From the NCBI GenBank assembly GCA_012523385.1, contig JAAYIO010000033.1, positions 1 through 17,923 of the forward strand: a stretch of DNA of 17,923 bases, given 5' to 3'. Below the pieces are notes generated by a model that saw only the letters and a list, made by a program, of their open reading frames with translations, was not told where the DNA came from and did no database searches. Numbering within the stretch: the first letter of the stretch is position 1; each line of letters starts with the position of its first letter. Made by a program: the position numbers and the translations under genes. This stretch comes from Methanomicrobiales archaeon (GTDB lineage Archaea; Halobacteriota; Methanomicrobia; Methanomicrobiales; Methanomicrobiaceae). Below, piece by piece: positions 1 to 6,540 of this stretch.

Positions 1-499
1 AATCAGCCAGTTCCGGAGGCAACTGGAGCAGGTACTGCTCTTTACTGATTTTATCGGCTTTCTTTTTATGCGATGTCTCTGCATTTTCCTGCAGGTTTGC
101 ATTGTCATGCGCCTCAAATCCCCGGCCAACATCGATTAAATGTGCATCAAAGACCGGTGTACCGACGCGGGTGCATACATTCCGGTAACTGATCAAATTG
201 CGCTCAAGAAGGGTACTATTGAGAATCTCTCTGACTAACGGGCCGGAAAGAGATGTTAATCTGAGTTTCTTGATCTTGTTTTCAACATCCAGTGCAATCT
301 CGCGTGCAAGCGATTCATCTGCACCCTCGCCTCCATAAAATGTCTCGACAAGTTGGGTTTCGTTGAGAATCTGTTTGACGATTCGTTCCCGATCCCATTC
401 TACAATATGGCCCCTTGATGTTCTGACCTTGGGAAGCGTTGGTACAGAAAAGCCATCCAGAGTCTGCTGAGCCTCTGCACGACGGGGATTTTTTGGCAT
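1..499 (-). CDS. nrdD: Anaerobic (class III) ribonucleoside-triphosphate reductase, N-terminal part (runs off left edge)
   Basis: Reading the minus strand from ATG at 499 gives 166 residues open to the window edge. After a short basic leader (MPKNPRRAEAQ) comes a region resembling an ATP-cone, the allosteric nucleotide-binding domain, around residues 25-105 (IVEWDRERIVKQIL, then LVREILNSTLLERN). Next is the start of the class III catalytic domain, with HDNANLQENAETSHKKKADK and LPPELAD, which is typical of archaeal NrdD. The enzyme reduces NTPs to dNTPs with a glycyl radical installed by the activase NrdG; the glycyl loop lies outside the window. The start codon touches the TAA of the upstream redoxin gene with no spacer, and GGGGAGAT just before it can serve as ribosome binding site, so the two genes are almost certainly co-transcribed. 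The fragment shows no sign of damage. Confidence 0.9.
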   Translation of the reverse strand, partial: MPKNPRRAEAQQTLDGFSVPTLPKVRTSRGHIVEWDRERIVKQILNETQLVETFYGGEGADESLAREIALDVENKIKKLRLTSLSGPLVREILNSTLLERNLISYRNVCTRVGTPVFDAHLIDVGRGFEAHDNANLQENAETSHKKKADKISKEQYLLQLPPELAD

Positions 500-769
500 T
501 TAATCTCCCCGAATCAATGCATCAACGACATCCCCGCGAACGCCGGTGGCATTAAAGAGGTCTTTTGATATCAGAAACGTTGTCCCAACCTGAAGAACAG
601 GTGCTTCACGGACGAATATACTATTAATTCTGAGTTCTGTCAATGCCTCTGCTTCCATCATATTGCGGATGGTATATGGCAGAGCCGCCTCATTCAGGTA
701 CTCCTTGAGGAGTTCGCAGTTTGGGCAGTTTTCAAGCGTGTACACATTGATCTTAGCTGCATCTGTCAC
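500..769 (-). CDS. nrdH: Glutaredoxin/NrdH-like thiol redoxin
   Basis: An 89-aa thioredoxin-fold protein. From the GTG at 769 it starts MTDAAKINVYTLENCPNCEL, a beta strand followed by a CPNC redox motif (Cys15, Cys18). The later EAPVLQV has the position of the cis-proline loop, and the C-terminal LFNATGVRGDVVDAL resembles the last glutaredoxin helix. GTG at 769 is preferred to the ATG at 829 because the extra 20 residues are not redoxin-like and GGGGGAT lies about 9 nt upstream of the GTG. It directly precedes nrdD. In methanogens with class III reductase, a small NrdH-type redoxin is known to supply electrons in place of formate, so the likely role is reductant of NrdD. The symbol is assigned from context; the family assignment itself is firm. 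Confidence 0.8.
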   Translation of the reverse strand: MTDAAKINVYTLENCPNCELLKEYLNEAALPYTIRNMMEAEALTELRINSIFVREAPVLQVGTTFLISKDLFNATGVRGDVVDALIRGD

Positions 770-908
770 AGAAAAAAATCCCCCATGGATTCGTATACCA
801 TTGTTTTGTTTCTTATGTAAAAATAACACTCGTTTGATCTTTCCGGGAAGAGGGGGAGTGGATGGTATGGGTAATCCTATGTGATGAACCGTACAATAGT
901 ATCAGTAT

Positions 909-1448
909 ATGGTTCGGGCTTTTTTTGCTGTTGAACTCACGGATGATGTCAGGAATCAATGTAGTGCGGTGCAGGACATTCTCAAAGAGAGTGATGCAAC
1001 AATCAATTGTGTTGAATCCGCGCTTGCACACATTACGATCAGGTTTCTGGGAGAGGTTTCTGATGACGTGATGCATCGCATACAGGAAAAAATGTCTGCA
1101 TTTTCATTTAAGCCAGCGGTGATTACAGTATCCGGAGTGGAGCTCCATCCCCAAAAACGCCCTCGCATTGTCTGGGCTAATGTATCTGATAACGGGTGGG
1201 GTGAGACAATCGTGGCCGAACTGGATTCTCTGCTTTCTTCTCTCGGCATCGCACCCGAAGACCGAACATTTACTCCTCATGTGACTCTCTGCCGCATCAA
1301 ACACTATGATTCCTCACTACGCGTTGCGGTGGAAGCGGTATCGGGGCGTACATTTGGGCAGATGACAATCGATACCATTATGCTTAAAAAAAACACGCTC
1401 ACCCCGCGCGGGCCAATATATGAGGACATTATGGAGATAAAGGCATGA
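909..1448 (+). CDS. thpR: RNA 2',3'-cyclic phosphodiesterase / 2'-5' RNA ligase family
   Basis: A 179-aa member of the 2H phosphoesterase superfamily, full length for ThpR. The two signature HxTx motifs are visible: HITIRFLGEV (His41, Thr43) and HVTLCRIK (His124, Thr126). The family opens 2',3'-cyclic phosphates to 2'-phosphates and can reversibly join 2'-5' linked tRNA halves in vitro; its physiological role in archaea is not settled. The ATG at 909 gives the canonical N-terminus VRAFFAVEL. No clear ribosome binding site precedes it, so a leaderless or short-leader transcript is likely. Its TGA overlaps the ATG of cca (ATGA at 1445-1448), implying translational coupling and a shared role at RNA 3' ends. 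Confidence 0.93.
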   Translation: MVRAFFAVELTDDVRNQCSAVQDILKESDATINCVESALAHITIRFLGEVSDDVMHRIQEKMSAFSFKPAVITVSGVELHPQKRPRIVWANVSDNGWGETIVAELDSLLSSLGIAPEDRTFTPHVTLCRIKHYDSSLRVAVEAVSGRTFGQMTIDTIMLKKNTLTPRGPIYEDIMEIKA

Positions 1449-2827
1449 ATCTGAGAAATGAAACTGAAGAAATAGTCCTCTCCCGAATTCGTCCGAAAAT
1501 AGAGGAGATTGAGAATATATGTGCTGTTGCGGACATGCTCTTAAATGCAGTAAATGAAAGCGGAACGGCAAAGGGGATGGTTGTTGGCTCGGTCGCACGA
1601 AATACCTGGGTCAGTGGTGATCGTGACATTGATGTGTTCATGCTTTATCCACCTGAGCTTCCCCGGCAGGCGCTCGAAGAACAAGGCCTCATTCTCGGAC
1701 GATCGATTGCATCGCGTTTTGGCGGCCAGTATGTGGAAAAATATGCGGAACACCCGTATGTTAATACAACAATATCCGGGTATGATGTGGACTTGGTTCC
1801 CTGCTATGCAGTGACGGATGCTGCACGGATTCAAAGCGCTGTTGACCGGACACCGTTTCACGCCCGCTATATCCAGTCCCATATCGGTGGTCTTGAGGAT
1901 GATGTTCTTTTAATGAAACAGTTTTCCAAGGCAGGCGGGGTCTATGGCTCTGATCTGATGACGGAAGGGTTTGCGGGATATTTATGTGAACTTCTTGTCC
2001 TGACATATGGAGGGTTTCGTCCTCTGATCGAAGCTGGCCGTTTTTGGCAGACGGGACAGACCATTGATATTGCGGGCCATCAGGGCAAAGAATTCGAGGA
2101 CCCTCTGATTGTTATTGATCCGGTTGATCCAAACCGGAATGTGGCGGCATCGGTGTCCCCGGCCAAGATGGGGGAATTTATTGAACTCTGTCGGGGGTAT
2201 GCTGAAGCACCGTCCATGGAATATTTCTTTCACCCAGCCAAAAAGGGAATTACGCAGAACGAATTTGAGCAGATATTGACCGAGCGTGGAACCGGGTTTT
2301 ATTGTGTCCGGTTTCAGACCCCCAACCAGATTCCTGATATTGTTGTTCCCCAGCTCAGGAGGAGTGTGGCAGGTATAGCGGGTCTCCTTGAACGGCATGG
2401 GTTTGTGGTAAACCGCTATGATACGGCAATGGGTGACAATCATTGTTATCTGTTCTTTGAAATGCTGGTTGACCAGCTCCCTTTCCTGCATAAGCATACG
2501 GGACCGCCGGTGGATAATGGGGTGAATGCCGAAAAGTTCCGGGATAAATATCTGGGTCAGGATGTTTTTTCCGGCCCGTTTATCGATGAAAGTGGACGAT
2601 ACGCCGTTGAAGTGATGCGAAAATGGCTGACGGTGTATGATCTTCTCACCTCAGACGATATCTTCACGGCAAAGCTGGGGAAGCATGTAGTGAAGACGAT
2701 GAAGAAAGAATGGAGCGTTGGGAAGGGTGCAGACTGCTGGGATGAAGCATGTGCGGATTTCATCAGTGGATTTTTCCATAAAGTTTCATCTGCCGGTGCA
2801 TTGAAGCGACAGAATAAAATGCCCTGA
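1445..2827 (+). CDS. cca: CCA tRNA nucleotidyltransferase, archaeal class I
   Basis: A 460-aa enzyme that adds or repairs the 3'-terminal CCA of tRNA using CTP and ATP, without a nucleic-acid template. The nucleotidyltransferase core is clear: GSVARNTWVSGDRDIDVF (residues 48-64) holds the helix-turn GS motif and the metal ligands Asp61 and Asp63, and YDVDLVPCY supplies the third carboxylate (about Asp116). Central and C-terminal tRNA-binding regions follow, including KQFSKAGGVYGSDLMTEGFAGYLCELL, split here only by its length (residues 159-185). Length fits archaeal class I enzymes. It starts inside the stop codon of thpR and is followed by T-rich tracts. Confidence 0.95.
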   Translation: MNLRNETEEIVLSRIRPKIEEIENICAVADMLLNAVNESGTAKGMVVGSVARNTWVSGDRDIDVFMLYPPELPRQALEEQGLILGRSIASRFGGQYVEKYAEHPYVNTTISGYDVDLVPCYAVTDAARIQSAVDRTPFHARYIQSHIGGLEDDVLLMKQFSKAGGVYGSDLMTEGFAGYLCELLVLTYGGFRPLIEAGRFWQTGQTIDIAGHQGKEFEDPLIVIDPVDPNRNVAASVSPAKMGEFIELCRGYAEAPSMEYFFHPAKKGITQNEFEQILTERGTGFYCVRFQTPNQIPDIVVPQLRRSVAGIAGLLERHGFVVNRYDTAMGDNHCYLFFEMLVDQLPFLHKHTGPPVDNGVNAEKFRDKYLGQDVFSGPFIDESGRYAVEVMRKWLTVYDLLTSDDIFTAKLGKHVVKTMKKEWSVGKGADCWDEACADFISGFFHKVSSAGALKRQNKMP

Positions 2828-2860
2828 TTCTTTTTATTTCCCAATTTACTTTTTATTTCA
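2828..2860 (+). terminator. Oligo-T terminator after cca
   Basis: Directly after the cca stop there are two T-rich runs, TTTTTATTT near 2831 and TTTTTATTT near 2849. Archaeal termination commonly uses such oligo-U tracts without a strong hairpin, and none is visible here. Confidence 0.5.
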
Positions 2861-2927
2861 TGGCACCGCTTTGAATATCTCTACCTATCCCTTCAGAATA
2901 TGGATTTTATCCTGAACTGTGCTGATA

Positions 2928-2938
2928 GCTATAAATAC
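2928..2938 (+). promoter_or_regulatory. TATA box of glnA
   Basis: CTATAAATACC is a near-ideal archaeal TATA box. Transcription normally starts about 22-27 bp downstream, around 2955-2962, which coincides with ATG 2955 and ATG 2961. This argues against the earlier in-frame ATGs at 2919 and 2940 and for a leaderless glnA transcript. Confidence 0.6.
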
Positions 2939-2960
2939 CATGTCGAAGCTACGAATGTCC

Positions 2961-4295
2961 ATGATATTGCCAACCGATGTGACCGAAATAATAGAGAGGA
3001 TTGCAAAAGATCAGGTGAGTTTTATCCGCCTGCAGTTCTCTGACATTCAGGGATTGCCGAAGAATGTGGCTATCCCTGTTTGCCAGGCCAGAAAAGCTCT
3101 TACCGAAGGCATTTCCTTTGATGGTTCCTCCATCGAAGGGTTCGCACGCATTGAAGAGTCTGACATGGTTTTAAAACCTGATATTTCAACCTACTCCCTG
3201 ATACCATGGAATGGCAGCGAGTCGGTGGTCGCACGGTTTATCTGTGATGTGTATCTTCCGAACGGAACACCGTTTGAAGGCGACCCGCGGTATATTCTCA
3301 AAAAAACTCTCGCTGAAGCAGAAAAGATGGGATATACGTTCAACACCGGCCCTGAACTTGAGTTCTTTCTCTTCCGGCTTGATGCGAATGGTAAGCCCAC
3401 CACAGTATCTCAGGATGTCGGTGGCTACTTTGACCTCGCTCCGGCAGACTTGGCGGAGGATGTCCGTACGCAGATCGTCCTTGCACTGACCGGGATGGGG
3501 TTTGAGATTGAAGCCTCCCACCACGAGGTGGCGGACAGTCAGCATGAAATTGATTTTAAATACGGGGGCGCGCTCAAGACTGCTGATAATGTCATCACGT
3601 TTAAGTATGCAACAAAATCTATTGCGCTTAGAAACGGGCTGAATGCAACGTTCATGGCAAAGCCGAAGTATGGCATCAACGGGAGCGGAATGCATGTCAA
3701 TGCATCGCTCTTCCGGGACGGACAGAACGCATTCTATGACTCCGATGCCCCGTTTCAGCTCTCAGAAACGTGCCACCAGTTCATTGCCGGTGTCCTTTTG
3801 CATATACGGGCCATTACCCGTATCGCAAATCCAACAGTGAACTCCTACAAGCGGCTGGTGCCCGGATATGAAGCACCGGTGTATGTAAGCTGGAGTGCAC
3901 AGAACAGAACAGCCCTCATTCGTGTGCCTTCCCCGCGGGGGAATAGTACCCGTATGGAACTCAGGAGTCCTGACCCCACCTGTAATCCGTACCTGACCTT
4001 TGCGGCAATCCTTGCCGCAGGTCTGGATGGGATAAAAAAACAGCTTACCCCCCCTGCAGGGGTAGTTCAGAATATCTATGAGATGACTGCTGAAGAGCGC
4101 AGTAAGGCTCATATCGATACCCTTCCCGGTGATCTGATCACGGCAAACAGGGATCTTCTGGAAGACCCTCTCATCTGTGACGTGTTAGGGAGCCATGTGA
4201 TAAATGGACTCAATAGTATTGCACAGATGGAGTGGGATTCATTCCGGACGGCGGTTCATCCCTGGGAAGTTGACCGCTATCTGGCGATGTATTAA
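2961..4295 (+). CDS. glnA: Glutamine synthetase type I (GSI-alpha)
   Basis: A 444-aa enzyme (from ATG 2961) that makes glutamine from glutamate, ammonia and ATP, the entry point for nitrogen assimilation. Family motifs in order: FIRLQFSDIQG, FDGSSIEGFARIEESDM, GPELEFFLF (metal-binding Glu), EASHHEVADSQHEIDF, KPKYGINGSGMHVN, and NRTALIRVPSPRGNSTR with the substrate arginines. The Arg in FARIEES aligns with Arg62 of the Bacillus enzyme, used there for glutamine feedback, which with the length points to GSI-alpha. The adenylylation motif of GSI-beta (NLYDLPP) is not seen; the corresponding stretch is NIYEMTAEE. A start at 2961 gives the usual GSI-alpha length, and the TATA box at 2928 supports it. 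The gene is flanked by T tracts and appears monocistronic. Confidence 0.95.
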   Translation: MILPTDVTEIIERIAKDQVSFIRLQFSDIQGLPKNVAIPVCQARKALTEGISFDGSSIEGFARIEESDMVLKPDISTYSLIPWNGSESVVARFICDVYLPNGTPFEGDPRYILKKTLAEAEKMGYTFNTGPELEFFLFRLDANGKPTTVSQDVGGYFDLAPADLAEDVRTQIVLALTGMGFEIEASHHEVADSQHEIDFKYGGALKTADNVITFKYATKSIALRNGLNATFMAKPKYGINGSGMHVNASLFRDGQNAFYDSDAPFQLSETCHQFIAGVLLHIRAITRIANPTVNSYKRLVPGYEAPVYVSWSAQNRTALIRVPSPRGNSTRMELRSPDPTCNPYLTFAAILAAGLDGIKKQLTPPAGVVQNIYEMTAEERSKAHIDTLPGDLITANRDLLEDPLICDVLGSHVINGLNSIAQMEWDSFRTAVHPWEVDRYLAMY

Positions 4296-4393
4296 CTGCC
4301 TTTTTCGGGGGACGTTCTCTCTCCCTTTTTCGGGTACGAATCTCCCGTATCGTAGCATCCTCTTTTCAAAATGAACCAAAAAAAATAGTATTT

Positions 4394-4416
4394 TTCCATC
4401 AGTGTTTCTGATGGAA
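4394..4416 (-). terminator. Hairpin terminator for the ygiQ transcript
   Basis: A perfect 9-bp stem with a 5-nt loop (TTCCATCAG-tgttt-CTGATGGAA) lies between the convergent glnA and ygiQ genes. On the minus strand it is followed within about 8 nt by a run of eight T, so it best serves ygiQ. On the plus strand, CTTTTTCGGG occurs twice just after glnA and may end that transcript. Confidence 0.6.
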
Positions 4417-4461
4417 CCTGCAGGCCGTTGAAAAATGAGGCTGAATATGAATGAACATAAA

Positions 4462-5523
4462 TTATTCGCGATATTTTGAGAGAGATGCCGTCTTTTTCCC
4501 TGCCACACTGGGTTTTGTCGCCGGACCTTTTTTTGCATCATATCTGCGTGGTTCAGGCCTTTTTGCATTGATGTCACCGCTGATTATTTTGTATTTTCGC
4601 TCTTCTAGCTTTTTCGTATCCTTCTCTGTGGGGGTTTCCTCTCCCGTAATTGGATCATATCCCAAATAATACATCGCGGTCGAGCGGGTGAGGGGTGTCG
4701 GGGTAAATATCTGCACCTCATTTCCGTATAATTTCTCGTCAGCCAGAAACTGGATGGTCTCTTCTGTTTCAGCTTTTTCTTCTCCGGGGTGCCCTGCAAT
4801 GATGTAGGGTACTACTATCAGGGGCAGATTTTCTGATACGGCAATTTTACGGACCCGTTTCAGAAATATCTTACATTTTTTCGGTGCAGGTTTACCCATC
4901 AGATGGAGTACTTTCTCACTGCCCGATTCGGGCGCTATTTTCATGCGTCCGGGCGTGTGATACCTGATACAGGCGCGAATGAGTGCATCTTCCATCAGTA
5001 CCGTCTCAAACCGTAGTCCTGAACTGATAAACACATGCTTTACTCCTTTGATTTCTCCTGCACGTCTGAGCACATCACGGTAATATTTGGTGCCGGAAAC
5101 AAGGTTCTTGCATGCCGAATCTTCTTTCAGGCAGTCGTGGTCACGGCATCCCCCTATGGCACAGGATGATCCATACATATTGGCCGTAGGGCCTCCGATG
5201 TCGGTGATCGTCCCGGTGAACCCGGGTTTGGATGCAATTTTCTCCACCTCCTGCAAGATCGATTTTTTACTGCGGGACACAATCTCCGGGCCCTGATGTG
5301 CGGTAATGGAGCAGAATGAACACCGCCCGTAGCATCCCCGGTGTGATGTGATGGAATGTTCGATCATCCTGAACGCGGGGATATCGGTGTAGCGTGGATG
5401 TGGCTTTCGGGTAAAGGGAAGCGCATAGACTGCATCAAGCTCCTGCATCGTCAGCAAACGCCGGGGGAACTGAACCAGACTGCGGGTGTCATGCGGCTGC
5501 ACCAGTGGTTTTAGGTCTCTGTT
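4462..5523 (-). pseudogene. ygiQ: YgiQ-family radical SAM protein, C-terminal part (downstream of an in-frame TAG)
   Basis: This is the continuation, in the same reading frame, of the segment at 5524-6255; only one TAG (5524-5526) separates them. It carries the radical SAM domain with the 4Fe-4S motif GCYGRCSFCS (CxxxCxxC; Cys308, Cys312 and Cys315 of a 597-residue read-through protein). Further motifs include GGPTANMYG, IAPESGSEKVLHLMGKP and IIAGHPGEE, and a Lys/Arg-rich tail typical of YgiQ. Nothing in it is degraded. A GTG at 5502 could restart translation, but the product would lack the N-terminal domain and no ribosome binding site is evident. YgiQ proteins are widespread radical SAM enzymes of unknown substrate. 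Stop codon is TAA at 4462. Confidence 0.8.
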
Positions 5524-5526
5524 CTA
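5524..5526 (-). other. In-frame amber codon inside ygiQ
   Basis: CTA on the plus strand reads TAG on the minus strand between TTC TAC and AAC AGA. Frame and conserved sequence are preserved on both sides. Two other genes in the window (the RNase HI-TrmO fusion and the 64-aa membrane protein) use TAG as an ordinary stop. Confidence 0.85.
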
Positions 5527-6255
5527 GTAGAAAAGTGTGAAAGCTTCTTTAAATGCTTCTTTTTTCTCTTTTACATCGGTAAATGAGGGGAGCATAACAG
5601 CGTCAGGGATCACGTCTGTTGAAGGTCGGATGACGGCTGTCCCCGGAATCTCCATGGTGTCCGGCGTTTTACCCTCAGCGAGTGCCGTGATACAGTCGAC
5701 AAGAGGGTATTCGCCCATGCCATAGATGAGAATGTCCGCTTTTGAATCAAAGAGAATGCTTTTTCGTACCGAATCTGACCACCAGTCGTAGTGGGCAATT
5801 CTTCGCATCGATGCTTCAATGCCGCCTATGATGATGGGCACGTCACGGCACACACTCCGAATCTGGCTGGCATAGACATTTATCGTCCTGTCTGGCCGAA
5901 TGCGGTATTTCTTGGCGTCTCCTTTCTGCGAGAAAAATGCCTCTCCTTTCTCACAGTATGCATCATCTGAACGCGGTATTTTAGACGCGGTGTAATTCAT
6001 CACCATGGAGTCCATTGCACCGCCGGAGACGGCAAAAGCAATCTTTGGGATGCCTAATTCGAGGAAGGACTGGGGGTCTTTCCATTTTGGCTGGGATATG
6101 ATACCTACCCGGTATCCGTTGGATTCAAGCATTCTCCCGAGGACTGCGGCGGCAAACGCGGGGTGGTCGATGTAGGCGTCCGGGGTTACCACTACGACAT
6201 CGCACTGGTCCCAATTGCGGCTCTTCATCTCTTTTTTGGTGGTTGGAAGGAACAT
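5524..6255 (-). pseudogene. ygiQ: YgiQ-family radical SAM protein, N-terminal part (ends at in-frame TAG)
   Basis: A 243-residue segment from ATG 6255 matching the N-terminal YgiQ domain: DVVVVTPDAYIDHPAFAAAV, IGIPKIAFAVSGGAMDSMV-type sequence near residues 69-85, IIIGGIEASMRRIAHYDWWS and ILIYGMGEYP. This is a Rossmann-like, B12-binding-type fold. It ends at a TAG exactly where family members continue (AFTLFY, then NRDLKPLVQPHDTR in the same frame). Full length with the TAG read as one residue would be 597 aa, within the YgiQ range. On its own this half lacks the radical SAM cluster. The classification as broken gene rests only on this one codon; readthrough or a sequencing error would make it an intact gene. 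Confidence 0.8.
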
Positions 6256-6540
6256 GGATTATTCACATTTTGTAATTGTATTACGTTTTCAGGTCAAAAC
6301 CGGCTGTTCATTTCAGTGACTGATTGCCATGAAATAGTTTTTCAGGGATGATGCATGAAAAATTACTGTATATTATTCTGTTGTATTCATACAAGAATGT
6401 CTGGTACATCGCACCGATTAACGCCGTTAATCTTAATGAATCGTTGCTTTTTTTTCTGGTAGTATCCTGCTGGCGATGGAAAAAACAGGAGGTGCTTATT
6501 GTTCTGGTTGAGGCCCGCAGGATGGTTTTTTGGTCATAGA
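6256..6540. other. 285-bp intergenic region between the rubredoxin-TPP gene and ygiQ
   Basis: No convincing gene is seen. It holds a 17-bp perfect palindrome at 6416-6432, a possible stem-loop TTTTTCA-N11-TGAAAAA at 6338-6362, an isolated AGGAGGTG at 6487-6494 on the plus strand with no plausible gene behind it, and a 33-codon minus-strand frame just downstream of the palindrome with no family resemblance. The ygiQ promoter should lie in the AT-rich 30-40 bp before 6255. Confidence 0.5.
6416..6432. promoter_or_regulatory. Palindromic operator, distant copy
   Basis: GATTAACGCCGTTAATC is an inverted repeat with 8-bp arms and one central base. Its 15-bp core is identical to the site over the HTH regulator promoter at 11413-11427. 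It lies 161 bp upstream of ygiQ and 107 bp past the end of the rubredoxin-TPP gene. Confidence 0.6.

Noticed and set aside
2900..2910. GGATTTTATCC upstream of glnA as a nitrogen-regulator (NrpR-like) operator
   Set aside because: Arms of 4 bp with a 3-bp spacer do not match the known NrpR spacing patterns.
6396..6408. Short minus-strand frame starting just downstream of the 6416 palindrome
   Set aside because: Only 33 codons, no ribosome binding site and no recognisable sequence.
6487..6494. Perfect Shine-Dalgarno AGGAGGTG on the plus strand
   Set aside because: The only frame behind it runs antisense through the rubredoxin-TPP gene; no gene start fits.
6348..6539. A 63-codon plus-strand frame in the ygiQ/rubredoxin-TPP gap
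   Set aside because: Biased hydrophobic composition from AT-rich DNA, no ribosome binding site, no family resemblance, and it spans the palindrome.
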